A stretch of 64,000 bases of DNA from Linanthus parryae (lineage: Eukaryota > Streptophyta > Magnoliopsida > Ericales > Polemoniaceae), in assembly GCA_023055425.1 (NCBI GenBank), contig JALGPY010000003.1, positions 77,413,491-77,477,490 of the forward strand, given 5' to 3'. Positions 1 to 12,011 of this stretch are shown here, one piece after another (within the stretch, counting starts at the first letter, position 1; each line of letters opens with the position of its first letter). The notes beneath the pieces were generated by a model. That model was given only the letters and a program-made list of their open reading frames with translations. It did not search any database and was not told the origin of the DNA. The translations under genes and the position numbers were made by a program.

Positions 1-483
1 TCTCTCCAATTACGGTTTTGACATGTCCCGGTCCTCACAATTAACATGGATGGTGCAGTGGCGGTGCTAATCAGAAGGCGAAGGGCACAGTGGAGGTGAC
101 GGGGGAGGTCAAACCTCGCCAGTATAGGTCATGCTTTATTTTGTTGTGATTGACTCAAGGGCTGTTTTGATCGAGAATATAAGTATTCAATTAAACAAGC
201 TTACTTCATTTTATCACCAAATCTGACCCACTAGACTTATGAAAAAACGTAATATAAATCCATGACGGTGATGAAAATAAAGTTCAAGAGAAGTGTGAAG
301 GTGGGGGCATTAGTTGTTGCGACAAACTCTATGGTTGTTTCGACGTTAAAGGAATAACTAAAATAGATGGTTTGTAATATTTCAAATTTTGTAATGTGCA
401 GTATTTGAGTTTGATTATGTTACTTATGTATTTTTCTAGGTTTTAGATGATAGATATTTTTTTGAGAGAATTTCATCATATAG

Positions 484-545
484 TCGGGTTTGAACCCGCC
501 ACATCATGCAAGGTCTCTAAATGCTATAACATTGAGCTAGAGGAT
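484..545 (-). repeat. tRNA-like Pol III A/B-box pair (decayed tRNA or SINE head)
   Basis: Read on the minus strand, TAGCTCAATGTTATAGCA (522-539) resembles an A box and GGGTTCAAACCC (486-497) resembles a B box, spaced roughly as in a tRNA. A full cloverleaf is not convincing: I cannot see a clear acceptor stem. A tRNA pseudogene or the head of a tRNA-derived SINE is the likely source. The call is tentative. Confidence 0.35.
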
Positions 546-1598
546 AAGTATTTCATTGTAGTAGACATGTGTAATAAATTTGTAGTGGAATGAAAAATAT
601 TAATGATGTGATTCTTAGAAAGATTAATGCATTACAATTTGGTGCAGAAAAAATAAAATTACGACTATTTAGGATTTTTTGAAAACACAAAATTGTTAAC
701 AAAAAATATTACGAACGCATTAAGTAATGTTGACGTCCAATCAAATGGACGTGTGTGATCAAGCAACATAAGAAACGATTGTAAATGCACAAACACAGAG
801 AAGAATGTCTCTCGGGTTCGAAATAATTTTTGTGATCTCCAGAATTCTGGTCACAAGTCAGGCATATATAGTTGAAACCCTAAAATATGCATAAAATGAC
901 AAATTTTAGAAATTGACCCAGTAGTTTAGCCTTATTTAAAGAAACATGTACGTTAAGACGGGTTAAACGGACCTAATAAGAAATAGAAATATTACAAAAA
1001 ATGGTAGAAATTAACTAAAAACACTCGTTTCACTGGTCAAGCAGTGGAATCCGGGGTCGAAGACAGGCCCTAATGGGTCTTCAACCGAACAGGCCCATGT
1101 GCGTCTCTTCAAGAGCTTTCCGAAGTAGGATGGCTTTCGTCATTCTCATGCCCGTATCCATAGTTATGGCCCGAACAATGCGGAGACACAAAAAGATGCA
1201 ATTTCTTCTATCCCTTGCGCTTATCTTACATCTCATGGTAGAGAAGCGCAACTCATTAATCGCGTCTGAAAGTTCAGCTTCATTTGGATCACCTGCTCCC
1301 GCATCAAATGTCTGCGATCCAATATTGAAACTAAACAATAATAATATATTATTGGACTAAAAGATTGGCTTAAAAAGAGCAATGCAATATTATGCATGGG
1401 GCTCCACTTTAAAATTAATTGGAAATGAACGGAGTAACCCATGACACATATTAAACCTTTTTTGTTCTTCTTCAATGTTCGATGTGGACTTCTAAACGCG
1501 CCCCTTCACGTGTAGCATTGTTTGGCCTGCACGTGGATCTTTTTTCTGCGGGGGACGATAAGCACGTGGGTTGTTAGACAATTCACGTGTGTGAATCT

Positions 1599-1611
1599 GG
1601 CTTTGATACCA
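1599..1611 (-). mobile_element. Relic of a copia-type primer-binding site
   Basis: The minus strand reads TGGTATCAAAGCC, close to the initiator-Met-tRNA primer site TGGTATCAGAGC of plant Ty1/copia elements. It directly follows TTCTTACA on the same strand, a common LTR ending. The sequence to the right (about 1612-1750) would then be LTR-derived on the minus strand. No gag or pol is visible, so this is a relic or a small non-autonomous element. Confidence 0.35.
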
Positions 1612-2111
1612 TGTAAGAATTCATGTAATTCCACCTCAAAAGTAATTAGTAATGTGGGGAGTATCGTCACAAGTAATTCTTGTAAAGCTCACCGGCTGCA
1701 TATTCATAGCTTCACATTGACGCTCGTTTGTTCGCTGCCTAGACTCGAGCGGGAAGATGCAGAAGCCCACCACTCTCCACATTTTCTATTACGGATACGA
1801 TATTACTTACCACATTTTTTGCACTCTTCATACCAAGAAGTTTCTTGTCAGAAGGGAGACAATTTTGATAAATTTCATTTCAATTTATGGGCATGGAAAT
1901 GAGAATGAAACCAGTAGTGATATTGAGAGTGAAGATAGTGAAATGAACGGTAACATCACAACTAATTAATTGACTTGAGCATTAGACGCAACACATACTT
2001 ACATGATTGTCGCGTTGGAAACGAGGCCTAGATATCAAAATTGTAAGGGTAACGTTACAACTAATGTGCTGGCAGCGTGTAGTCCAGACACAAAAATGAC
2101 ATATGTGCTAA

Positions 2112-4124
2112 TGTTGATGATCTAAAATTGCATGTTTTTAGTAGGTAAATGAACTCTTCATAACTTGCTTTTATGTGTAATTCATATATTATATCACAAT
2201 TTCTAGCTTTATACTCTGTTTTAATAGTTTTGATGTTTTCGGTTGTTTTGTAGGCGAAAACATGCTTTGAAATGCAAGACTCTAGTTTGGGAAGCTTAGA
2301 TGTTGAAATGGAAAGAGCCTAGCAGAGACAAGAAACGTGAAGAAGAAATTTGGAGGGCTTAGTTGAAGAAGAAAAGTGAATAAAGAGGCCAAAGTTAAAA
2401 GATTGAGAAGTCAAAGGACTAAAGGGAAAGTTAAAAGTGAAGTCAAGGGCCTAATAGACAAGATTCTACCGGATTTGGGCTAAAGTGGAGTTACTTGAAG
2501 CTTTTAAGAGCTGTAATGAAGCGTTTTTAATGGCTTGGGGCGTATGTGTAGTTTTCTAAACATTTTAAAGAATGAAATGAAGAGTTGGGGGCCATTTTAA
2601 AGCCCCCCAGCAAACATGAGGGGTCAATCTTGCAATTACGGCCAAAACAGCTAAGCACCAGCGGTGCTTTTCTCTCCCTGAACACGCCAAACCTAGAGAA
2701 CCCACACAGCCTCCATTGTTACAAACTGAAGCTTCTTCAAAGCCCCTCATCGACCTCAATTGTTCACCAAATCGGCTCAAATTGGTCCCAAAACGTTCTC
2801 CAGCCCAAGATCTATCCAGTGAACCTCTCAGTTCGGCCCAAAAATGAAGGTACAAGAAAACCCCAATTCTACCTAGACAAAGAGAATCGACGATTCAGAG
2901 AAGATTAGATGAATTGTAGGGTGAGGATGAAGCCTTGGAGGCTACGAAACCAATCCCTATATCTATATAAACCGAGAATTAAGAAATTTGAAGCAGTCTC
3001 TCTCCGACACCATCGGTTCTACGTAACTATGTCAAGGTCCCCTGCTTCTCCTCTCTCTCTCTCTCTCTCTCTCTGATTTCCCCCTTCTTTGGGTTGTTCT
3101 TGAGCTCTCTAAGGGTCAAGAATGGAGAAATAGGAAGAGAGGGGGAGAGGAGCATCGTTTTTTAGAAGTGACTGTGCTTAGTACTTTGTAAATTGAATCA
3201 TGTATTGGGGGTATGAAGTGATGAAAAAGTGTTGAATCCAAGTTTTGAGTATTGAAAGCTCATTTCTCTAACTCTCTTGAAACTATAATGTCTAGATAAT
3301 TCATTTGCTTGGGTGATTTGGGACTATCTAGTTCCTCAATATCCCTATTTCTTCAAGTTGAACTTCAAGGATGAATGGGTTGAATTGGGTTCACTTGAAT
3401 GCTTAGTTTAATACTTGAATCTCTCATGTTGATATATTTGATGAATTGAATAGGTAGATGTGAAAATATGCTTGACGTGTTTGATTTGAGGTTGAACTTG
3501 AGTGAGAGGAACTTATCAATCCTAACTTTGAGAAATTGGGTACTAGTTATGTGATTTGTGTGAGAATTTACAAATCTCCTTTGTTGCTTGATTTTTCATG
3601 TTGAAACACCTATGTGTGTTTACATATGTTTGATGCTTGAAACACTTGAAATTTGAGAATCTCATTTGAATAACGTCTTTAGTGCTTGATTGGCATGTTA
3701 TAATTACACACTTAATTTGTGGCGAGTAGGATTGCAATGAGAAATCTCTTCTCGAGATACTTGTCTTGTGGAATGCTACATGTGATTTGAGAACCGGGCT
3801 TGAATCTAATATGAGGATTGGTCACTAGAGAAACCGATGATCCCTAGTCCCTCTCTACTTGGTATTCACTTCTTTCTTAGTTATTTAGTTTAGCAAAATC
3901 ACAAATCTCAACTAGCTCCATCACTTTTGTGGTGGATTTGATAGTTTCGCTAGCTTTAAAGCCATTGAGAAATTTCGTTTAATTGTTTTACCTAGTTGCT
4001 TAGTCAATTTCTATTACTAGTATAGTAAGTCATTGTCTAACCCTCCTCTCCTTGTGAGTTCGACTCCGGTCTTACCGGATATTACTTGGAACGGTAACTA
4101 TATACTTGGAATTTCATCGCAACA
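2112..4124. mobile_element. Solo LTR of a gypsy-type retrotransposon (2,013 bp)
   Basis: The element begins TGTTGATGAT and ends ATCGCAACA, so the termini form the inverted pair TGTTG/CAACA. It is flanked by the perfect 5-bp direct repeat GCTAA (2107-2111 and 4125-4129), the expected LTR-element target duplication. No gag, pol, primer-binding site or second LTR is present, as expected after LTR-LTR recombination. Inside is a (CT)n run at 3049-3074. The last 300 bp has the 'gagttcgactccggtcttacc' style seen near the 3' end of plant gypsy LTRs. A small non-autonomous element of another class is less likely, given the TG...CA ends. Confidence 0.75.
3049..3074. repeat. (CT)n microsatellite inside the solo LTR
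   Basis: About 13 CT units in a pyrimidine-rich stretch. In a plant LTR such a tract is often near the transcription start or 5' leader. No function is shown here. Confidence 0.9.
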
Positions 4125-4507
4125 GCTAACTTGGTGGGAGGGATCTTCCTAATGTTCTTTGGCACTGCGAGATGCTTTGGCAGGCAAAACGGTCTCCAAG
4201 TGTGAAATTCTAATTTTATATAAAAATTCCCAGGTTATATTGTGTGTGATAAATGGAACAATAAGAGCACATTGATGGATTGATAAAGAAGTGATACACT
4301 AAATAATAATAGTGATGGGTAATAATTGGTGTTTTGTGAAGGGACATTTTTAGGAGAGATCAATACCCCTTATCATTTATTCTTCTTATATGCCTAAAAT
4401 CTAATTCCACGTAGGTGGAATTAAAAACTAGAGTTTTAATATATTTTTTTATTATGGTTAAAACAGACAAGTTACATAACCCTACATACATAATTAATAC
4501 TCCCTTA
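4125..4507. other. Intergenic host DNA, nothing recognised
   Basis: AT-rich sequence between the solo LTR and the Harbinger-type element. It starts with the LTR's GCTAA duplication and ends with the TTA duplication of the next element. No gene or repeat was recognised. Confidence 0.6.
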
Positions 4508-5353
4508 GAGCATCGTCCACTGTTGATATCAAATTTCACATCAAATCCTATATTTTGTGGAGAAAAATGGTTCGGCCTCGCACAGTTGACCCCCTAAAAC
4601 ATCATTTCACCATTTTTAGTGGAGAAGTAGAATTTTGGTGTCTCACATATTTCACCAATTTTTACGTCACATAGCATTTCATCAAATTTGGAGAATGGAT
4701 TTTTGGCCTCCCACAACAGCTCAACAAATTTATTATCAATGCATGAATTCCATAACTATCAAAATAAAAAATATATATATTTTATTTCCGAAATAAAATT
4801 ACACGAAATTACTAAATGATTAAATTATAAAAGATTGTTGATACAATCTTAAAAAACATTTCAAAACTAATATAATAAAATAGTACACAAAGTTATTGGA
4901 ATTATAGAAACTTAAATAACACCTCAAAAATATACTAATAATTATATTAGTCACTTAAATTTTTTTTAACACTAATTATTTGCAAAATATGAAACTATGT
5001 CTCTAGCTATATGAAAGTAAATAAAAAATATGCCTTAAACACTAATTAATAATTTGGTGTAGATTACACCAAATCTTATTTTTACATCCATCAAATGTGA
5101 TGGTAAAAAAGAATTTGGTGATATGAAATAGGATTTGGGGGTATTGTGGGAAGATGCATTTCACCATTTCACAAAAGCTACACGAAATATAAGATTTAGT
5201 GATTTGATGTTTTTCTCGTCAACGACTGTGGGAAGCCTACAAAAAAATCACCATCTATTTGATGATTTGGTGACTTGGTGATTTACTGTGGGAGGCCGAA
5301 TATACGAAATTTTACCATCAAATATATGATTTGGTGCACTGTGAAAGATGCTC
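4508..5353. mobile_element. PIF/Harbinger-like non-autonomous DNA transposon (MITE-like, 846 bp)
   Basis: The left end GAGCATCGTCCACTGT pairs with the reverse complement of the right end (GAGCATCTTTCACAGTG), giving an imperfect terminal inverted repeat. TTA flanks both sides (4505-4507 and 5354-5356), the typical PIF/Harbinger target duplication. A second inner inverted pair lies further in: TTCGGCCTCGCACAGT near 4571 and, inverted, ACTGTGGGAGGCCGAA near 5285. The interior is very AT-rich, with TTTGGTGATTTGGTG-like runs, and has no transposase ORF. It would depend on a transposase supplied elsewhere. Confidence 0.65.
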
Positions 5354-5671
5354 TTAGCATCAATATACCCTATAATACTTTAAGGCCGCATGTACCTCAT
5401 GTTTTCAATCTAAGCAACAAGCGTGCCCTAACTAGATAAAATTATCATTGTGTAGATAAAAATTAACTTGTGGATGCGGGAGATACAGATGCTCCACAAT
5501 TTTTAGCTTAGTATTGCAGGATACGATACCATCTTAATGAGTAGGTTGGAAAATTACAAAGAACTTGTTAAATCTCTGCTCTAGTGTTGTTAGGAATACA
5601 ATATAAATATCATTTGGACTATTAGAAAGAGATGAAGTATCTTACAAATGCGTCCTTTTTCGATGTGCAAA

Positions 5672-5741
5672 CACAAATACGGATTTGCATTGCACACAAA
5701 TACGGATTTGCATTGCACACAAATACGGATTTGCAATGCGT
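5672..5741. repeat. Three tandem copies of a 23-bp unit
   Basis: The unit CACAAATACGGATTTGCATT plus GCA is repeated at 5672, 5695 and 5718. Each copy contains the short dyad CAAAT-n4-ATTTG. The role is unknown. Confidence 0.85.
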
Positions 5742-6293
5742 GTTGCATGCTACAAATTGGTAAGAACAAGATATATTTCTACAAGCTAGAGAGCATCCAT
5801 TTCTGGAATCAGTGAACCAGAACCACGCAAAAGTGGGAATGATGGAGGCAAATTTTTTAGTTGCAATGTTACGAGTGACTTTTAAATTTTACATGAGTGC
5901 AATATACTAAGATAAAATGTCGACATGTCTCCTTATAGGTCCGAAACCAAATCGAAAATTATCTTGCTCAAGTTCAACGAGCAACTGAAGAAACCAAACA
6001 AGCATTAATTCTCCTATTATTTTACACAAATTATGTCCTGACAATGACAATACACTCCCAACTACAAGTCTACAAACAGTTTTCACAAGAATAACACAAG
6101 AAATACTGTATAATAACCAACCGAAGAGTTTACAACCTAAGAAATCAACAAATATTTCAAATTATCTATGAAGGGAAACTATTTAATTACACGTAGTTTC
6201 AGAATCAAGACCACCAACATATCACAGCCCAGCAGTTGGCTTTATCAAACAGAAGAAACGCTGCACCAGGAAATAAAATTGAAGTCATTCCTG

Positions 6294-6299
6294 TTTATT
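6294..6299 (-). terminator. Likely poly(A) signal of the caleosin gene
   Basis: AATAAA on the minus strand, about 75 nt past the stop codon. Distance and sequence fit a plant near-upstream element. It is inferred from position only. Confidence 0.5.
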
Positions 6300-6371
6300 T
6301 CACCCCAATCTTCTATTTTCAAATATCTGAATGATCTGCGCACTCGGTTATTTCAAATCGTGTAACCAAAG

Positions 6372-7268
6372 TTACCTTTGTTTCTTTGATGAAGCCTTTT
6401 CCTTAGCCATGCTTTCAAACAAGCTTCCATCATAAACAGCTCGGACCGTGTCTTTGTGCAGCAATCCATTCTTGTCCTTGCAAAGAAGATACAGGATCTT
6501 CCACTCCGAGTAACCTCCAATCCTGCAACAATTCCGCAGTAGTAAATAATAAGATGGGAAGGAATGCAATTACAATAATTAATACTACATTGGAAACATA
6601 GTTTCAGAGAAACTAACCATCCTGCGAGGTCCTTCGGCTCTCTGTTTGCCTTTAGCAATGCTCCCAATTCATCTGATGTTAAAGCATTTGCGTTTGAGCG
6701 AGCATGCTTTTGAAAGATCTCCTCAAACTTTGAAGCGACAAACCTTGAAAGCAATGCAAATACATTCCATAAGGAAGAGAGTATAATCAAGTAAATAATT
6801 ACTGCGTAGTAAAATTATTCAGACTTAAAGATGAAAATAAATGAAGTGCAAACCTATCCATACGCAACCAAGTATTTACCAGATATCGTAATTGAGAGAT
6901 AAAAAGAGTGAGAGATGAATGTCTACCTTCCATCTGTGTCGTAGACTCCAGAGTCACTCCCGTGCTTGGCTTTGTGAATGTTGTTGACAAATATTGGGAA
7001 GCGGAAACTAAATTTACCCTGCAGTACATGAGTTCTGAGTAAGGACATCACATCGTATAATCATACTTGCAGATTATTTACCATCTCTTTAAAGTGTTCT
7101 TGAAGATGCACTCATAAGTTCATCAGCTGGTTTGACATTAATAAAGTCACTTGACTTGTAGAACATAACATAAGCTACTCTATTAAGCCTCCAGCTCAAA
7201 GACGACTCCTCATTCACATCAATAAACTTGAAGCACCTCCAAAATAGTAGGTGTTTTCAAGATAAATT

Positions 7269-7315
<47 letters not shown>

Positions 7316-9465
7316 CACATACAATACACTTCATTAATGAAAGATGTGGAGGGGCACAAATTGAAATCCAATCCAAATGTGATATTGGATATAAGTTACG
7401 CGATGATACAATATAGGCAGATAAAACATAAAGATACAAAGTCATTCATTAGTTTACAGTTTTCATTGCTTAAGAGTACTGTCAATCTATGAACTCCTTC
7501 GAGATTAAGGTAAGCCAACCATGTATGAACGATTCCAAAACAGCACATGTTTATTACATATCCATAAAATTAGAAACATGACTTTCTCTCCATGGTTGGA
7601 AGGTACGTCATTAAAGTTACAGTACAAATAACAATGAGCTCTCATTTTGCTGGAAAGTTATGAAGATCGGTTGTTTAATACGTTACGTAATATGCTTTAC
7701 TACCCATTACGTAAAGAAACTATCAATAAATAACAGACAAGCTAATAATTTGAAGTTGGATCCTATAAAACAACCATATTCCATAATAAACAAACAATTT
7801 CTGTTTGTACACAACTCTCCTTTATGAGTATCAAAAATCAACGTCAGAAAATAATGAATTCCACCAACCACCAGGAAAATATTAAATTGTAGCACACCTA
7901 ATTTTTTAAGACAAAGAAAAGCATAAACATTCCATGTTAGACTGATGAACATGCCTGCTAGCGAGATTGTGTTATCAATAATTCCTTAATCAAACCTCAT
8001 GGCAGCCCCCATCTATTTTTATTCTAATAGACATGAGACCCGGACGCTAGTATCCACGTCTAGAACATTAAACCGACTGTTATGGGAAACTTGGGATCAC
8101 CATGTCAAGGTCGCTTTCACGATAAAAATAGTGGCTAATCTCGAGCACATAATTCCAAGTATGAGGTGGGAAGGAAAGCATCGTCGGTTGAACATATTCT
8201 TTTAGACTAATCATACCCATTTTTTCTTTAGCTTTATACGTTATTTATAGATTCTATTTGTACCGGCATTGATTCTTGATAGTGTCTTTACATTTGACAA
8301 TAAGATATAAAAGTGAAAAAATTCCAACAATTGTCCAAAGTATTATACTTTCTTCACTCCAAGACATACACTAGGCTGCCAATCATCTCCTGGTACCCTC
8401 CCTTGAGTTGCATTGTTGAGAGAGTTGCCTTGGGTTCTCCTCTCCCTTGTTAAAAGAACACGGGGATATGTTTATTTTAAGATGTCTTTAACGTTTACGC
8501 ACAAATGCATATAGACTAGCAAGAGGAGGTGTATCTTGCACTCATGAGTCCAATTCTCGGTTATATATGGCTCCATCACTGTAGCAGGCACATTATTCGG
8601 GAGGTATATTAGTTTATAGATAGAATTTCACAGCAATAACTCATATCATAGGTGCATACAAACTCAAGGTGGTTCAGCCAAGTGGTAAACTGGGTTGTGG
8701 ATCCCATATTGACCAAATATTAGGTAGTATCTTCAATTCCTACTAGACCATCTTCCTTTTTTCACGACCAGACTCGAGATTGCGTGAGTAGTGTCTCCGA
8801 AGTTATAAGTAACCACAATGATGTTTAAGCATAAAGAATTGTGTGGTCCTAAATTACTTGCCCTAACCAGTCACTTGTACACACTCCATATACTAGACCA
8901 CTCCCGACGTTCAATTATTGTATCCTAGAATCTATATACGACAGAGAACTCAACCTATGACAAACAATAAGTAATTCCCGAATTATTCAATTGCAGTTGA
9001 GAGAGACGAAGCAATTACAGTTTGAGTTTTGCTGCTGAGGCCGAGGTGGATGAAAATGGAAGCGAACGCTGACAGTAGAAGTCCAGAACCAATCGCACGA
9101 AAACCTGATTTCGATCACCACAAATAAATCCGCCCATATCACATCATTAAACAAACCAAACAAAAAAAACCCAGAAAAATGAAAACAATGACGAAATCGA
9201 GGGTTTCAGAGATGGAGGGAGAGAGACAACCTTCGAAGGTTTCAGATGGGTAAATCACACCGTCTTTGTTCCTATCGAAGAAGGCAACGTGCTTTTGCAG
9301 TGCCGTCATTTCCTTACCATCGACTCCTACAACGTCCATAATCCAGAATTCCATATTTATGCGGCAGAGAGAGAATTAGAGAAACGAGATAGCGAATTGT
9401 GTGAGCGTACCTTGGTAGTGAATCGAGTTCGGGGAGGTTCTGGAATCGGTTGAAGGTAAAGCCAT
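6372..9465 (-). CDS. PXG4: Caleosin-type peroxygenase (short L-form), six exons
   Basis: Exons on the minus strand are 9465-9411, 9326-9231, 9104-9019, 7018-6927, 6743-6618 and 6522-6372. All five introns are GT-AG, and the join is 606 nt, or 201 aa. The family are calcium-binding haem peroxygenases of lipid droplets, ER or plasma membrane that oxidise unsaturated fatty acids using hydroperoxides. Visible features: LQKHVAFFD with a candidate haem histidine (H31), an EF-hand loop [12 protein letters not shown] (36-47), a hydrophobic segment around 55-72, [13 protein letters not shown] with the second conserved histidine, and a C-terminal [12 protein letters not shown] block. The short N terminus and lack of a proline-rich knot match the L-type group. 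The pattern resembles Arabidopsis PXG4/CLO4; orthology is inferred. Intron 3 is about 2 kb. It is the only intact host gene here. Confidence 0.92.
7271..7313. repeat. (CT)n microsatellite in caleosin intron 3
   Basis: About 21 uninterrupted CT units, which read as a purine (GA)n tract in the transcribed sense. It is a likely polymorphic marker. Confidence 0.95.
8667..8745 (+). repeat. Possible tRNA-derived SINE fragment in caleosin intron 3
   Basis: TGGTTCAGCCAAGTGG (8670-8685) resembles a Pol III A box. A degenerate B-box-like stretch, CTTCAATTCC, lies about 45 nt later. The order and spacing match the tRNA-like head of plant SINEs. No tail or target duplication was identified, so the call is tentative. 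Confidence 0.35.
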
Positions 9466-9619
9466 CGTTGTTGCGAACTAGTATGATGCTTGCAGTACTA
9501 TGGGGTTCACACTAATAAAAGAAAGAGACAGAGAGAATGTGTAAGGGTGGGTGGCAGTTCTGAGTCCGCAGTTATTTGATTTGTTTGGAAGTAAGGGTTG
9601 AGAAAGGGGGGCATCGGGT

Positions 9620-9627
9620 AAATATAG
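9620..9627 (-). promoter_or_regulatory. Candidate TATA box of the caleosin gene
   Basis: The minus strand reads CTATATTT, about 155 nt upstream of the start codon. It lies next to GA/CT-rich sequence typical of plant core promoters and 5' UTRs. It is inferred from position. Confidence 0.35.
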
Positions 9628-11036
9628 AGAGAGAGATATGAATAAGTGTTCGGTTGCTTTACTAATTACTTCCGTGATGTCATTACGATAATGTGTGTAT
9701 GCTTAATATGATTTGTTCATTTTATATTTCTATTCATTTTAATTGTTTCAAAATTCGATCAAATTGATGTAAAATATAACATTGATCAATCATATTAATG
9801 ATACTTTACCAAAAAAAAAAAACATATTAATGATACAGGAAAGAATACAAACAGAAAATATAGAGGATTCGGACTCATCGGAAAGGCCCCATCTACACTC
9901 TTTCGTTGTACGTATTTTTTAATTTTTTTCTTTTTTTTTAGTGAAATATTTTTTTCCCTCTTTTGAAATGTAATTCCGGTATAAATGTTTCACACAATTT
10001 ATAAATGCACAGCTTTTTAACATTGGGATATAGAATTCCAACCATAATAAAAGGGCAAAACACACTTTCACCCCTTCAAGTTTGATCAAAGACACTTTCA
10101 TCCTTTCTAGTTAGGAAAATGACAATTCACCCCTTTATTGTATAAAATTTACAATCACGAATTGTGACGTTGGTCGCTGGTAGTTGTTTTAGAGTGGATG
10201 AAGGTGTGGGTAAAGTTGTATTTTACCCATAGTAAAAAAGCAAATGTTAAATCCCAATTTATTTGTTATTCCTTGGAAAACAAATTGCATGTTCCTTATT
10301 CTAAAAAAACCCTACACGATGTGCTCAAAAAAAGTTAAAAGACACTTTGCACCCCTATGTTTAGGAAAAAAGACATTCTGCACCCCTGTATTTTAAAAGT
10401 TTCACTTTACCTCCCTCCTGAAAGACAAATAAAGGGACGACACTTAACACCCTTCTGGCATACTCCGTCCATAAAGCTAATTTTTAGCTTTTTTGACAGT
10501 AATCCCCCTAATTTGAGTAAAGTATATTGTGGACTTAACCACCTAACAAAATTACATCACCCACCAAAAAGAAATTTTTCACTTCATCTTTGTTTTTGAC
10601 GAAATAAAACCTTCATTAGAAACGATAAAATTAACAACTAGCTACCATAATGGTTGCAATTCTCTCGTTTTAACAGACAGAAGATAGCGGCCTTTTTCGC
10701 ATAAGCCTGAACAAGCAAAATTTCGTACAACGGACAACTCCTCCCGCTACTTGGGAGCTTACACCAATTAGGACTAGCAATCCTGCAGCCCTGAGGACAA
10801 AATTACTGCAAGAGCCCTAGACGAAGCAAGAAAAAGATCTAAATTGCTCAACAAGCAAACTACCACATCACTACTAGCTAAGCATACATAATTTACACAT
10901 TTTAAGTTTCTCCATTTTTAATAACCGAGGCATTCCATTGCTTTATTCTTCGTCTCCATAAGCTCCTTCTTCTTTAGCATCTGAAAAAATAAGAAATCGT
11001 TAACTTTGAATATCAAAGGAATGAATGAAGAGCAAC
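9628..11036. other. Intergenic DNA with decayed repeat traces
   Basis: Two stretches (about 10045-10145 and 10330-10450) repeat the wording AAGACACTTT-CACCCCT in the same orientation, as in an old dispersed repeat. Around 10590-10620 the minus strand reads like a plant LINE 3' end (AAGGTTTTATTTCGTC followed by A-rich sequence), but no RT is visible. Otherwise nothing was recognised. Confidence 0.4.
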
Positions 11037-11402
11037 TCAAGAAATAGACAAATTCAGGTTTACAAATTTAGCAGTGCATGAATCATCATTTGCGTTGAAG
11101 GTCTTGTGAATAATAAGGTCCCCATTGTTGTAGGCTTTCAATGTAACTGCAATAACATTCGTGTGTGTGCAATGCGTACTACACTCAATCTCCACATAAT
11201 TAGAAGACCCTCCTCGGTTAACATGAATTAGAATCACACCATCCTTATTGAAATGAGAATTAGTATTGGAAAAGGATTTCAGCATATGAGAGTGTAAGGA
11301 TATGATAGTAATCTTAGCAGCAGAGACAGAGAAGCTACAACAGGTGTCAAAACATCTCCTATTTATTTTTCCTATGAAATGACCCAAGTGACTGCTACCA
11401 TC
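11037..11402 (-). other. Unrecognised ORF, possible gene fragment
   Basis: This is an open frame of about 120 codons without an ATG; the frame is closed upstream by TAA. The product is rich in N, H and S and has several cysteines (IECSTHCTHT). I recognise no domain. A possible donor (GCTAAATTT followed by GTAAAC) near the end and a possible acceptor at about 10985 would allow a short 3' exon, so it could be the end of an old spliced gene. It could equally be chance. Confidence 0.25.
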
Positions 11403-11683
11403 CACAAATTATTTCTATAATATGGGGAGGGTGATTTTCTTGAAACTTGAAGCTATTGGAAATATTTCTATGGGTACAAGGCGATCTCATCCAAAGAGCC
11501 TTGCTATTAGTTGAGCAAGTAATCAAAATATTATCAATATTTTCTTCCTTCTACCCCCATAAAATTCCTCTGATCTTTACTCTTTTCTTGAAAACCACTC
11601 TTTTCGCAAATGTTGCCATACTCTATTCAACCCCACTTCTAGAGTATTGATCATTCATTACTTGCCTACATACTGTCTTTGAA

Positions 11684-12011
11684 TTGGTATCAGAGCTAGT
11701 ATCACTGCATAGATCTAACAATCTGGTAATCATGAGTATTGTAAGTGATGGTTGTTTCTCACCGGGAAGAGCTGCTAACAGACCTCCATTGCTCTGTGAA
11801 GACAACTTTGTACACTGGAAGGCCTTGATGATAATATTCATCATTTATCAAGACAATGAACTGTGGTCTATCATCCAGAATGGTCCTCACATGTTCTACA
11901 CTGAAAAAGGATGAGATTAAAACTCCCAAACCTGAAAGTTCTTTCTCTGCTCCTGAAATAGAACAACTTTCTAAGAATTATAGAGGTATGAATCTCTTAT
12001 ATTGTTCTTTG
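11684..12011 (+). mobile_element. Truncated Ty1/copia element: primer-binding site and start of gag
   Basis: TTGGTATCAGAGC at about 11686 is the initiator-Met-tRNA primer site of copia elements. It is followed by a gag N terminus with PPLLCEDNFVHWKALM and DNELWSIIQNGP, the start of the UBN2-type copia gag, then a frameshift and GMNLLYCSL, a conserved gag motif. The element stops abruptly at 12011, where a gypsy LTR begins (TGATAACTCC). The 5' LTR should lie just left of 11684 (about 11400-11683), but I cannot fix its start. The rest of the element is not found to the right of element A. Confidence 0.7.

Larger units (their letters stand above)
1..2111. other. Intergenic host DNA, AT-rich, no convincing gene
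   Basis: No ORF here has recognisable protein features. The short open frames around 1073-1970 lie in overlapping frames on both strands and show no domain. Two small relics, a tRNA-like motif near 484-545 and a copia-type primer-binding site near 1599-1611, are listed separately. The rest looks like old, decayed sequence that I cannot classify. Confidence 0.6.
5354..6371. other. Intergenic DNA and 3' flank of the caleosin gene
   Basis: It contains a small 23-bp triplicate (5672-5741) and, at the right end, the likely 3' UTR of the minus-strand caleosin gene with a poly(A) signal at 6294-6299. Nothing else was recognised. Confidence 0.6.

Noticed and set aside
486..539. A functional tRNA gene
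   Set aside because: Only A- and B-box-like parts are seen; acceptor and anticodon stems do not pair.
1073..1969. Several 60-126 aa frames at the left end
   Set aside because: They overlap on both strands, with no domain, no splice logic and no repeat-family match.
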